Source: Lentzea californiensis
GTDB taxonomy: Bacteria; Actinomycetota; Actinomycetes; Mycobacteriales; Pseudonocardiaceae
Reading direction: 5' to 3'
Assembly: GCF_024648825.1 (NCBI RefSeq)
Contig: NZ_JANBBE010000012.1
Span: 124,001-188,000 of the forward strand
Length of the DNA stretch: 64,000 bases
How positions within the stretch are numbered: the first letter of the stretch is position 1; each line of letters starts with the position of its first letter. Below are positions 41,691 through 50,432 of the stretch, one piece after another. The position numbers and the translations under genes were made by a program. The notes below the pieces were generated by a model, which did not search any database, had not been told where the DNA came from, and was given only the letters and a program-made list of their open reading frames with translations.

Positions 41691-44600
41691 GTGACGATCG
41701 CGGCTGAACCCGTTGTCCTTCGATCGATGTTCACCGCAGGCGAGGCGCCCACACCGCGCACCCTCCTGGACATCCTGCGCGCGAGTGCCGACAGGTACCC
41801 GGACGCGCTGGCCGTCGACGACGGCACCACCGCGCTGACGTACCGCGCACTGATCACGGAAGTACTGGAAATCAAGGAAAAGCTCGCCGCCGAGGGCGTC
41901 GGGGCCGGCGACCGGGTCGGCATTCGCGTGCCGTCCGGCACGGTCGACCTCTACGTCTCGATCCTGGCGGCCCTCGCGGCCGGCGCGGCCTACGTGCCCG
42001 TCGACTTCGAGGACCCGGACGAGCGGGCGGAGCTGGTCTTCGGTGAGGCGCAAGTCGGTGCGGTGCTCGGCGAGGGCCGCTCCCTCGTGCGGCACGGCAC
42101 CACGCTCGGCGTGCCCGGCGAACCGGGTCTGGACAACGACGCGTGGATCATCTTCACGTCCGGTTCGACCGGTAAGCCCAAGGGCGTCGCGGTGACGCAC
42201 CGCAGCGCCGCCGCGTTCGTGGACGCCGAGGCGCGCCTGTTCCTGCAGGACGAGCCGATCGGGCCGGACGACCGCGTGCTGGCCGGGCTCTCCGTCGCGT
42301 TCGACGCCTCCTGCGAGGAGATGTGGCTCGCGTGGCGCTACGGCGCCTGCCTGGTGCCCGCGCCGCGCTCGTTGGTGCGCACGGGCATGGACCTGGGCCC
42401 GTGGCTGGTCGAGCAGGAGATCACCGTCGTCTCCACGGTGCCGACGCTGGCCGCGCTGTGGCCGGTCGAGGCGCTGGACGACGTCCGGTTGCTGATCTTC
42501 GGCGGCGAGGCCTGCCCGCCTGAGCTGGTCGAACGGCTCGCCGTCGACGGCCGCGAGGTCTGGAACACCTACGGGCCGACGGAGGCGACGGTCGTCGCCT
42601 GCGCCGCGCAGATGACCGGCACCGGTCCCGTGCGCATCGGCCTGCCGCTGGACGGCTGGGAGCTCGTCGTCGTGGACGCCCAGGGCGAGGTCGTGCCCAT
42701 GGGTGAGTCCGGCGAACTGGTGATCGGCGGCGTCGGCCTCGCGCGCTACCTCGACGCCGAGAAGGACGCGCAGAAGTACGCGCCGTTGCCCTCGATGGGC
42801 TGGGACCGCGCGTACCGCAGCGGTGACGTGGTCCGCGCCGAGCCGGAGGGCCTCGTCTTCCTCGGCCGCGGCGACGAGCAGATCAAGCTCGGCGGCCGCC
42901 GCATCGAGCTCGGCGAGGTCGACGCGGCGCTGGCGGCGCTGCCCGGTGTCGCCGGAGCGGCCGCCGCCGTGCGCACGACGCGGGGCGGCAACCAGATCCT
43001 CGTCGGCTACGTGCTGACCGACGGCGAGTTCGACCAGGACGCGGCCGTCGAGCAGCTGCGTGCGGAACTGCCCGCGGCTCTCGTCCCGCTGATCGCCGTG
43101 GTCGAGACGCTGCCGACGCGCACGTCCGGCAAGGTCGACCGCGCCGCGCTGCCGTGGCCGCTGGCGTCGATGGACACCGCCGGAGTGGTGTTCTCCGGGC
43201 TCGAGGGCTGGCTCGCGGAGCAGTGGGCCGCGGTGCTCGGTTCCGGGCCCGCTTCCGAGGGTGCGAACTTCTTCTCGTCCGGCGGCAGCTCGCTGGGTGC
43301 CGCACAGCTGGTCTCGATGGTCCGCACTCGGTACCCGAGCACGTCGGTGTCGGACATCTACCAGAACCCGACGCTGTACAAGCTGGCACGGCGGCTGGAG
43401 TCGTACGGCGAGACGGCCGAGGTGCACGAGGTCGCGCCGACGCCCCGCTGGACCGGCGTCGTCCAGACGCTGCTGATGATCCCGCTGCTCACGATCGCCG
43501 GCGCCCGCTGGGTCGTCGCGCTGACGGCCCTGTCGAACGTGCTGGGCTGGACGTCCGTGTCGTGGTGGTGGGTGGCCGCGGGGTTCGCGGTCTTCCTCAG
43601 CCCCGCCGGACGCCTCGCGATCTCCGCCGGTGGCGCCCGGTTGCTGCTGCGCGGCGTGAAGCCCGGCGAGTACCCGCGCGGTGGCTCCGTCCACCTGCGA
43701 CTGTGGACCGCGGAGATGCTGGCGCAGATGTCACGCGCCACCGATCTTTCCGGCTCCTGGGTCACGCACTACGCACGGGCGTTGGGCGCGAAGATCGGCC
43801 CCGGTGTCGACCTGCACTCGTTGCCGCCGGTCACGGGCATGCTGAAGGTCGGGCGCGGCGCCGCCGTCGAGCCCGAGGTCGACCTGTCCGGCTGGTGGCT
43901 GGACGGCGACCGGCTGCGCATCGGCCGCATCAGGATCGGCGCGGGTGCGACCGTCGGTGCGCGCAGCACGCTGTTCCCCGGCGCGCGGATCGGCAAGAAG
44001 GCCGAGGTGGCGCCCGGTTCGGGTGTCGTCAGGTCCGTGCCGACCGGTCAGCGCTGGTCAGGCGTGCCCGCCACCCGCGAGGGCAAGGCGGCGCGCTCGT
44101 TCCCGTCGCGCCGCCCGGAGCGGTCGCGCTTCTGGAACCTCATGTACGGAGTCTCGTCCGGCCTGCTGGCCGCACTGCCGCTGCTGGCGGCGGCCCCGGC
44201 CCTGCTCTACGTGCTGCGCCGGCCGGTCACCCTGACGTCGGCGCTGTGGGACGTCCCGGTCGCCTCGGCGATCTGGTTCGGCACCTACGCGCTGCTGATC
44301 CTGGTCTCGGTGCGCCTGCTGGGCATCGGCATGCGCGAGGGCCACTACCCCGTGCACAGCCGCGTCGCGTGGGCGGCGTGGACGACCGAGCGGTTGATGA
44401 ACAACGCGCGCACGGCCCTGTTCCCGCTGTACGCGTCGCTGTTCACGCCGGTGTGGCTGCGGCTGCTCGGCATGAAGGTCGGCCGCAACGTCGAGGCGTC
44501 GACCGTGGTCGCGCTGCCGAAGATGACCCGAGTGGGCGACGGGGCGTTCCTGGCCGACGACACGATGGTCGCGACGTACGAGCTCGGCGGCGGCTGGCTG

Positions 44601-45464
44601 CGCATCGCCACGGCGCGCGTGGGCAAGCGGGCGTTCCTGGGCAACTCGGGCATGACCGCGCCGGGCCGCAACGTCCCCAAGGGCGGGCTCGTCGGCGTGC
44701 TGTCGGCGGCGCCGAAGCGGGCCAAGGCCGGTTCGTCGTACCTGGGCATGCCGCCGATGAAGCTGCCGCGCGCCGCCGAGGTGTCGGACCAGTCGCGCAC
44801 GTTCGACCCGCCCAAGCACCTCATGTGGGCGCGGGCGCTGGTCGAGCTGTGCCGGTTCGTCCCGGTGATGCTGAACGTCGCTCTCGTCGTGCTGGTGCTG
44901 TTCGCCCTGAAGGAGTTCGGGGTCTGGTGGTCCGGCGTCGTGCTGCTGGGTGCCGGTGTGGCCGCGTGCCTCGTGGCCGTCGTCGCCAAGTGGGCGCTCG
45001 TGGGCCGCTTCAAGGTGCGTGAGTACCCGCTGTGGTCGGCGTTCGTGTGGCGCAACGAGCTGGCGGACACGTTCATCGAGGTGCTCGCGGTGCCGTGGCT
45101 CATCGGGTTCTCCGGTGGCACGCCGCTGATGAACCTGTGGCTGCGCTCGCTGGGCGCGTCGGTCGGCCGCGGCGTGTGGTGCGAGTCGTACTGGCTGCCC
45201 GAGGCCGACCTGGTGAAACTGGGTGCCGGCGCGTCGGTGAACCGCGGCTGCGTCGTGCAGACGCACCTGTTCCACGACCGGATCCTGCGGATGGACCGCG
45301 TCGAACTGGGCGCCGGTTCTACTTTGGGCCCGCACGGCATCGTGCTGCCCGGGGTGTCCGTGGGCGCTCACACCACGATCGGACCCGCCTCTCTCGTCAT
45401 GCGCGGAGAGGATGTACCGTCGGGAACCCGTTGGCTGGGCAACCCGATCTCCGCGTGGACATGA
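41691..45464 (+). CDS. Pls/PosA-type membrane non-ribosomal peptide synthetase
   Basis: About 1,257 residues. A-domain (about 20-500) with I-F-T-S-G-S-T-G-K-P-K-G (A3), T-Y-G-P-T-E-A (A5), Y-R-S-G-D-V-V (A7) and G-K-V-D-R; carrier domain (about 505-575) with F-F-S-S-G-G-S-S-L-G (phosphopantetheine Ser534); then about six membrane helices alternating with left-handed-beta-helix acyltransferase repeats. This is the layout of epsilon-poly-L-lysine synthetase, in which three C-terminal soluble domains condense the loaded amino acid repeatedly. No thioesterase is present. The product, a homopolymer or short isopeptide, is unknown. GTG 41691 fits relatives' N-terminus and a weak GAGAAG; GTG 41673 is possible. 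Confidence 0.88.
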   Translation: MTIAAEPVVLRSMFTAGEAPTPRTLLDILRASADRYPDALAVDDGTTALTYRALITEVLEIKEKLAAEGVGAGDRVGIRVPSGTVDLYVSILAALAAGAAYVPVDFEDPDERAELVFGEAQVGAVLGEGRSLVRHGTTLGVPGEPGLDNDAWIIFTSGSTGKPKGVAVTHRSAAAFVDAEARLFLQDEPIGPDDRVLAGLSVAFDASCEEMWLAWRYGACLVPAPRSLVRTGMDLGPWLVEQEITVVSTVPTLAALWPVEALDDVRLLIFGGEACPPELVERLAVDGREVWNTYGPTEATVVACAAQMTGTGPVRIGLPLDGWELVVVDAQGEVVPMGESGELVIGGVGLARYLDAEKDAQKYAPLPSMGWDRAYRSGDVVRAEPEGLVFLGRGDEQIKLGGRRIELGEVDAALAALPGVAGAAAAVRTTRGGNQILVGYVLTDGEFDQDAAVEQLRAELPAALVPLIAVVETLPTRTSGKVDRAALPWPLASMDTAGVVFSGLEGWLAEQWAAVLGSGPASEGANFFSSGGSSLGAAQLVSMVRTRYPSTSVSDIYQNPTLYKLARRLESYGETAEVHEVAPTPRWTGVVQTLLMIPLLTIAGARWVVALTALSNVLGWTSVSWWWVAAGFAVFLSPAGRLAISAGGARLLLRGVKPGEYPRGGSVHLRLWTAEMLAQMSRATDLSGSWVTHYARALGAKIGPGVDLHSLPPVTGMLKVGRGAAVEPEVDLSGWWLDGDRLRIGRIRIGAGATVGARSTLFPGARIGKKAEVAPGSGVVRSVPTGQRWSGVPATREGKAARSFPSRRPERSRFWNLMYGVSSGLLAALPLLAAAPALLYVLRRPVTLTSALWDVPVASAIWFGTYALLILVSVRLLGIGMREGHYPVHSRVAWAAWTTERLMNNARTALFPLYASLFTPVWLRLLGMKVGRNVEASTVVALPKMTRVGDGAFLADDTMVATYELGGGWLRIATARVGKRAFLGNSGMTAPGRNVPKGGLVGVLSAAPKRAKAGSSYLGMPPMKLPRAAEVSDQSRTFDPPKHLMWARALVELCRFVPVMLNVALVVLVLFALKEFGVWWSGVVLLGAGVAACLVAVVAKWALVGRFKVREYPLWSAFVWRNELADTFIEVLAVPWLIGFSGGTPLMNLWLRSLGASVGRGVWCESYWLPEADLVKLGAGASVNRGCVVQTHLFHDRILRMDRVELGAGSTLGPHGIVLPGVSVGAHTTIGPASLVMRGEDVPSGTRWLGNPISAWT

Positions 45465-46657
45465 GCTTCTCCGTACACCATTACGCGCTAGAGCTTGATT
45501 ACAAGCCGTACTCCGCGCGCCTGACCGGGCGCGCGGTGTTGCAGGCTTCCTGCACCTCGCTGTCGTCCTTCTCGTTGTCCTTCGGTCCTCTGCGGATCTC
45601 GAAGGTGCTGGTGAACGGCAAACCCGCGCGTTACGGGCACGCCGGTGGCGTGCTGAACATCCGTGCCGCCGTGCGAGGGGCTTTTTCGGTCGAGGTCCGC
45701 TATTCGGGCATGCCGGTGCCGGTCTCGACGCCCGAGTGGGGCGACCTCGGCTGGGACCAGCTCACCGACGGCTCGATCGTGGCGTCCCAGCCGATCGGGG
45801 CGCCGTCGTGGTTCCCGTGCCTGGACGACCCGTCCTCGAAGGCGTCCTACCACCTGGAGGTGACGGCTCCCTCGCCGTACACGGTGGTGTGCAACGGGGT
45901 GCTGGTGGACGGCAAGGTGTCCGGCAGCACGACGCGGTGGACGTACTCGATGGCCGCGCCGATGGCGACCTACCTGGCGACCGTCCAGATCGGACAGTAC
46001 GTCGAGGCCCTGCCGGACGTGTGGGCGCCTGCCCGGCTGCGCCGGCTCGTGGCGCACGACTTCGGCCGCCAGGACGCGATGATCGAGCTGTTCTCGTCGT
46101 TGTTCGGGCCCTACCCGTTTCCGAAGTACTCGGTCGTCGTCACCGACGACGAGCTCGACGTTCCCGTTGAGGCGCAAGGGTTGTCGACGTTCGGGGCCAA
46201 CCACGTGGACGGCCGCCGCGGTTCGGAACGGCTGGTGGCCCACGAGCTGGCGCACCAGTGGTTCGGCAACTCCGTCGGGATCGCCGCGTGGGAGCACATC
46301 TGGCTCAACGAGGGCTTCGCCTGCTACTCGGAGTGGATCTGGTCCGAGGCCTCCGGCGGCCGGTCCGCGGACGCCTGTGCTGCCGCGGCACGAGACCTGC
46401 TGCGCCGCTTGCCGCAGAACCTGGTGATCGGACGGCCACCGCGTGCGGACTGGTTCGACGACAGGGTCTACAAGCGCGGGGCGTTGACGTTGCACGCGCT
46501 GCGCCGCGAGATGGGCGACGACTCGTTCTTCGCGCTGCTGCGGGAGTGGTGCGCCCGCAACCGGCACGGCGTGGTGACGACGGAGGACTTCCTCTCACTC
46601 GCCGGGCACCGCGATCTGCTCAACCGCTGGCTGTTCAAGCCCGAGCTACCTCGCTAG
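45461..46657 (+). CDS. M1-family zinc aminopeptidase
   Basis: A 398-residue peptidase without signal peptide or membrane helix. It has zinc-binding H261-E262-L-A-H265 and E284 in W-L-N-E-G-F-A, an F-x-Y-T/S-Y-M-like N-terminal beta domain, and a short C-terminal region; it lacks the long ARM-repeat tail of PepN. The ATG overlaps the synthetase stop (ATGA), so the two are translated together. A cognate peptidase that trims or degrades the polymer, as known in poly-lysine producers, is the likely role. Its 3' end overlaps the Nudix gene by 23 bp. Confidence 0.88.
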   Translation: MSFSVHHYALELDYKPYSARLTGRAVLQASCTSLSSFSLSFGPLRISKVLVNGKPARYGHAGGVLNIRAAVRGAFSVEVRYSGMPVPVSTPEWGDLGWDQLTDGSIVASQPIGAPSWFPCLDDPSSKASYHLEVTAPSPYTVVCNGVLVDGKVSGSTTRWTYSMAAPMATYLATVQIGQYVEALPDVWAPARLRRLVAHDFGRQDAMIELFSSLFGPYPFPKYSVVVTDDELDVPVEAQGLSTFGANHVDGRRGSERLVAHELAHQWFGNSVGIAAWEHIWLNEGFACYSEWIWSEASGGRSADACAAAARDLLRRLPQNLVIGRPPRADWFDDRVYKRGALTLHALRREMGDDSFFALLREWCARNRHGVVTTEDFLSLAGHRDLLNRWLFKPELPR

Positions 46658-47279
46658 TCCATTTCCACACGAGCGGCGGCCGTCCGCCCTTGGGCAACGC
46701 CGCCGCGTGCTCACTGGTGCGGACCAGACCCGGCACGCGGTCCATCGTGCGGCCCAGGTTGGCCGGATAGGGCCGGTCGCCGGTCAGCGACTCGGTCACG
46801 TCGAGTGCCTGCGCCGTCGTGAACTCCGGCCCGAGCAGGCCGGCGGTGAACGGCACGTCGCGCCACAGCTTGTCCGCGAACAACGGCCGGCAGTCGGCGA
46901 CGATCCGGTCGTGGTCGAAGGCGAGCGCGGGCATGGCGTCGAGCCGGCTCCAGACCGCCAGATCGCCGGTCGCCCTGGTCACCGTGGCCCACAGCGCGAT
47001 CGACAGCGTCGGACCGCGCGGGTCACGCGACGGCTCGTCGAACGTGGCGAGCTGGCCGGTCGCGGTCACCGACTTCTCGCTGAGGCCCAGCTTCCCGGTG
47101 ACGGCCCTGGCGGTCGCGTCCCGCAGCCGCTCACCCCTGCCCAGCAGCACGCCGGGCAGCGCCAGCTCACCCGCGAACGGCTCCTGTGCGCGCGGTGCCA
47201 CCCCCACGAGCACCGTGCGTGCCTCCGGATCAAACCGGAGCACGATCACGTCTACCGAGACCAACGTCGACTCGATCAT
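46635..47279 (-). CDS. NrtR-like regulator with degenerate Nudix domain
   Basis: A 214-residue protein. The Nudix fold fills residues 1-130, but the Nudix box (G43 to G65) keeps E50 and loses the catalytic acids: R-E is R59-A60 and E-E is G62-K63. The C-terminal 75 residues (F-T-A-G-L-L-G-P-E-F-T-T-A-Q-A-L-D-V-T-E-S-L-T-G, then N-L-G-R-T-M and G-R-P-P-L-V-W-K-W) match the winged helix of NrtR-type repressors. In NrtR an inactive Nudix domain binds a nucleotide ligand such as ADP-ribose and controls DNA binding. Last gene of the four-gene operon, overlapping the synthetase gene by 50 bp. I propose it binds the palindrome at 50433-50455. Confidence 0.8.
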   Translation of the reverse strand: MIESTLVSVDVIVLRFDPEARTVLVGVAPRAQEPFAGELALPGVLLGRGERLRDATARAVTGKLGLSEKSVTATGQLATFDEPSRDPRGPTLSIALWATVTRATGDLAVWSRLDAMPALAFDHDRIVADCRPLFADKLWRDVPFTAGLLGPEFTTAQALDVTESLTGDRPYPANLGRTMDRVPGLVRTSEHAAALPKGGRPPLVWKWTSEVARA

Positions 47280-48444
47280 GTCGTGGATTGTCCCGCACCG
47301 CGTAGTCCTCCCTGGCCGGCCCCGCGCCGGTGACGAGCACGTCGACATCGAGCAGGTCCTCCAGGTACGCGACGGGGTCGGGCATGTCCTCCAGGCTCGA
47401 CCCGGTGGCGACCTTCAGGCCGTCAGCGTCCAGGTGCGTCACAGCCAGCCCGTCGATACCCCCACAGCAATCGACGGAATAGCGCAGCAACGCGGCGTCC
47501 AGGTGCCCGGCTCGCCATGCGCCCTGGAACTCCCCTGTGCCGTTGTGCAGCTCCGGGAAGCGCTGCAGGACGGCCTGGTCCTCGGTCGGCAGCGGACCGG
47601 CGCCGTGGCGCGTCTGGTAGGTCCTGGTCACGCCGATCACGCGGGCCTGACGTCCTCGCAGCAGTTCCCGGGCGTTGCGCGGCACGACCGTGGACCAGGT
47701 GGTGTGCGGGTGGAAGCCGTAGGTCTCGTCGAGCAGGACGCCCTGCGCGCCCTCGAAGACGACTCGGCCCGCGTCGAGCAGCCCTTCGTGGCCCTTGGTG
47801 ATCCGGACGGCGTCCGCGAAAGCGCCGTAGAGCCCGACCAGTTCGTCGACGTTCGGGCCGTCACCGATCAGCGGCTCGTAGAACCTGGCGAGCGCGTCCA
47901 GCCTCGTGCGCAGCACCGCGGGGTTCAGGCAGTCGCCGACGGTCGGGGCGGAACCCGGTACGCCGAGCACCCGTTGCCCCTCGACCACGTCCCCCTCGCT
48001 CGCCCCGGCGAGCAGCCCGTACCAGGCGGTCTCGCCGATCCCCTTCCCGCACGACCCGTGCCGGTCGCCGCCCCTGGCCCTCTCCCTGGCCCGGTTCGCG
48101 GCGACGTGGAACGGCGTGGTGAGCAGCGCGTCAGCATCGATCGACATCAGCGACAGCGGGTTCGCGACGCCGAGCGCCTCCAGTTCGCGTGACTCGGTCG
48201 CCAGCGCGATGGGCTCGACGAGCACGTACCGCGACAGCCAGGTCGGCACACCCGCGAGCGTGCCGGACCCGAACTGGCTGAAGGTGTGGTGCCTGCCGCC
48301 GGCGATCACGTTGTGCGCGGCCTGCGCTCCCCCGTTGAACCGCACGACGGCGGACACCGGCCCGTCGGCGCACAACGCGTCGACGACGGCTCCCTTGCCC
48401 TCGTCACCGAACCCCAGCCCGACGACGATCACGTGACCGTTCAT
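47230..48444 (-). CDS. Divergent adenylosuccinate synthetase paralogue
   Basis: A 404-residue protein. The P-loop G-L-G-F-G-D-E-G-K-G keeps the catalytic Asp (D14), and R-F-N-G-G-A-Q-A-A-H keeps the His (H44) of PurA. E-G-A-Q-G-V-L-L-D and T-R-H-G-A-G-P-L-P-T-E are also recognisable. The loop that binds the aspartate substrate in PurA (T-T-G-R-x-R-R) reads G-E-F-Q-G-A-W-R here, so the amino acid or nucleotide may differ. PurA joins IMP and aspartate using GTP. The ATG overlaps the vWA stop by one base (TGATG). The gene is in an operon with regulatory genes, so it is not a housekeeping purA. Confidence 0.8.
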   Translation of the reverse strand: MNGHVIVVGLGFGDEGKGAVVDALCADGPVSAVVRFNGGAQAAHNVIAGGRHHTFSQFGSGTLAGVPTWLSRYVLVEPIALATESRELEALGVANPLSLMSIDADALLTTPFHVAANRARERARGGDRHGSCGKGIGETAWYGLLAGASEGDVVEGQRVLGVPGSAPTVGDCLNPAVLRTRLDALARFYEPLIGDGPNVDELVGLYGAFADAVRITKGHEGLLDAGRVVFEGAQGVLLDETYGFHPHTTWSTVVPRNARELLRGRQARVIGVTRTYQTRHGAGPLPTEDQAVLQRFPELHNGTGEFQGAWRAGHLDAALLRYSVDCCGGIDGLAVTHLDADGLKVATGSSLEDMPDPVAYLEDLLDVDVLVTGAGPAREDYAVRDNPRHDRVDVGLGRRDRAPV

Positions 48445-49424
48445 CAGCTCAGCGCCACGTCGTCGGGACCGTCGATGCCGAGCGGTGCGGCGACGACCGG
48501 CCGTGCGGCGTTGCCGACGGCGACCAGGGCCTTGCCGACGGCCTTGCTCTCGGCGACCGACCCGATCTCGGCGAGGTCCACCAAGGCCTGGTCGAGATCG
48601 ACCACGCGTTCCTCCATGCCGATCGTCGCCGCGATGAGCTCGCACACCGCGCCGGGGTCGTCCAGCTTGAGGAAGTTCTGCCCCAGGATCGTCCGCCAGT
48701 GGTCACCGATGCTGTCGTCGTTGTAGTACGACGACTGGTTGGGCAGGATGAAGTAGACGTTCCACTTGAGAGCGAGCTCGCGGTAGACCGACACCGGGTC
48801 GATGTCCTGCTTGACGTCGTCACCGATGATCCGGCGGATGTGCCTGGCCTCCAGCCGGGGCTTGTTCAGCTCGTCGCCGATGATGAACAGGTAGCCCTTG
48901 CGGCCCCGCTTCTGCCACGCGTCGGTGACGACGTGCCGGGCGACGAAGTACGCGGCGAGTTCGTAGGACTCGCTCTTCTGCCCGCCGCCGTTGCCTTCGA
49001 GAAAGATGTCCCGCAGCTGCTCGTCCATGCGGTTGTCCGACTCGAACTGGCCGACCTGCAGCGGCACGCGGTCGCTGTCGGCGTCACCGATCCCGCCGAA
49101 CATCAGCTGCGGGTCGGCAAGATATCCCTTGCGCTGCAACAGCCCGTGCAGCTTGCCGAGCTTGCCCTGCATGATCCGCGGCACCGCACCCATCGACCCG
49201 GTCACGTCGAACAGCACCGCGATCGGTGTCGAGTCGGCGTGGTCGGGCGAGTCGCGGCACTCGCGGTACTCGACGTTCAGCGGGTCCAGCGACGGCGCCG
49301 CCTTCCAGCTGGACGCGGGCGCCGACTTGATCGAGGCGGTGTAGCCGAAGTCCGCGATCCCCTTGGCCGCGCGGAAGGTCTTCGCAGCGGCGTACGCGTT
49401 GTCGTCCCACTTGCCGTGTCCCAT
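48444..49424 (-). CDS. vWA-domain protein
   Basis: A 326-residue cytosolic protein. The MIDAS is D73-V-T-G-S77 (D-x-T-x-S variant), followed by an F-I-I-G-D-E-L-N-K-P-R strand-helix, and a C-terminal helical region with V-D-L-D-Q-A-L-V-D-L. vWA domains bind metal and partner proteins, and in bacteria they often work with ATPases or chaperones. AAGGAG lies 7 nt before the ATG at 49424, just after the upstream stop; an ATG at 49430 has no space for the ribosome site. Second gene of the four-gene operon, between the J/pseudokinase gene and the synthetase. Confidence 0.85.
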   Translation of the reverse strand: MGHGKWDDNAYAAAKTFRAAKGIADFGYTASIKSAPASSWKAAPSLDPLNVEYRECRDSPDHADSTPIAVLFDVTGSMGAVPRIMQGKLGKLHGLLQRKGYLADPQLMFGGIGDADSDRVPLQVGQFESDNRMDEQLRDIFLEGNGGGQKSESYELAAYFVARHVVTDAWQKRGRKGYLFIIGDELNKPRLEARHIRRIIGDDVKQDIDPVSVYRELALKWNVYFILPNQSSYYNDDSIGDHWRTILGQNFLKLDDPGAVCELIAATIGMEERVVDLDQALVDLAEIGSVAESKAVGKALVAVGNAARPVVAAPLGIDGPDDVALS

Positions 49425-49426
49425 GG

Positions 49427-50431
49427 TCATTCTCCTTCTGGCAGAGCGAACGGGCGGAAAACCCTTGGTCCGTAGAGTTCTTCGAGCAGCTCGTCGTACT
49501 CGGTGATCAGGTCGGCGGCATCGGGCCGGCGCGACGGGCGTTCCTGCAGACAGCCCCGGGCGAACGCGATCTGCCGATGTTCGTCGTGTCGCAACAGATC
49601 GACCATCAGCGTGTGTGCCATGTGGACGTCCGTCGCGGCCGTGACCGGTTCTCCCGCCTGGACTTCCGGCGGATAGGCGATGGTCTTGCTGGTCGCGAGG
49701 AGCCTCTGGCCGGTCTCGACGGCGAACGACCAACCGGCCAGCACGATCCCGTGCTGTTCCGGATGCACCATGACGTTCTCGGCAGTGACGGCCCCGTGCA
49801 CCAGACCGATCTCGTGTGCGCCGGCCAACGCTTTGAGCAGCCTGCGATGCATCCACGCGTAGTCGCGCCCGTCCAGGCCCCGAGGGAAAGCCTTCTTGAC
49901 GTCCGCGAGCGTCACGAACCCGTCCACCAGCGGGTCGAGCACCGTGAAGGCACGCGAGCCCTTGGCGACATCACCGGACGTGTCGAGCAGCCGCGGGTAG
50001 AAGGGCCGCAACCAGTGGTGCACGTCGGTGAAGCGCTCCAGCTTGCGCAGCGCCTGCCACTCGCCGTGCAGCAGCGGGTTCAACGCGGGATTGCGCACCA
50101 CCTTCACGACGTACGGACCGTCGGCCTCGTACAGGTTGGCGATGCTGCCCACCGCGAACGGCTCCCCGATGCGGTAGGCGCCGGTCCTCGTTCTCAGTTC
50201 GACGCTCGTGCTGTGGGTCCACTCGTGATGCAGGCGCGTCAGGTTCGCCGAGGCCGCGTGCGCCCGAGTGTTCGCTGGTCCGACCACGTCGGGGTGCAGC
50301 ACCGAGGCCAGCGCGTGGTAGCGGCGCCGCACCTCCTTGCGCTTGCCGGGATCGGCGCTGCGAGGCCCGAACAGGGCCTCGGCCGATGCGGCGCGCTCGA
50401 CCAGTTCCAGCGCCTCCGATGTGGTGAACAT
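49427..50431 (-). CDS. J-domain fused to pseudokinase
   Basis: A 334-residue fusion. Residues 30-75 form a J-like domain with the H-P-D motif (H46-P47-D48 in L-A-S-V-L-H-P-D-V). Residues 85-325 have a protein-kinase fold: K110 in Y-V-V-K-V-V is present, but the catalytic loop reads H212-G-A-V-T-A-E-N219 (Asp of H-R-D missing) and D-F-G is replaced by L-A-G-W. It is predicted to be a pseudokinase that may bind nucleotide but not transfer phosphate. The J domain would recruit DnaK. ATG 50431 directly follows the inverted repeat and a leaderless promoter. First gene of the operon. Confidence 0.82.
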   Translation of the reverse strand: MFTTSEALELVERAASAEALFGPRSADPGKRKEVRRRYHALASVLHPDVVGPANTRAHAASANLTRLHHEWTHSTSVELRTRTGAYRIGEPFAVGSIANLYEADGPYVVKVVRNPALNPLLHGEWQALRKLERFTDVHHWLRPFYPRLLDTSGDVAKGSRAFTVLDPLVDGFVTLADVKKAFPRGLDGRDYAWMHRRLLKALAGAHEIGLVHGAVTAENVMVHPEQHGIVLAGWSFAVETGQRLLATSKTIAYPPEVQAGEPVTAATDVHMAHTLMVDLLRHDEHRQIAFARGCLQERPSRRPDAADLITEYDELLEELYGPRVFRPFALPEGE

Positions 50432-50432
50432 G

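Noticed and set aside
41655..43694. 679-residue minus-strand frame opposite the peptide synthetase
   Set aside because: His/Arg/Gln-rich shadow with no motifs; the plus strand holds clear A- and carrier-domain motifs.
47230..48444. Housekeeping purA or phage PurZ
   Set aside because: The altered aspartate loop and regulatory operon argue against purA; there are no phage genes or Z-genome partners to support PurZ.
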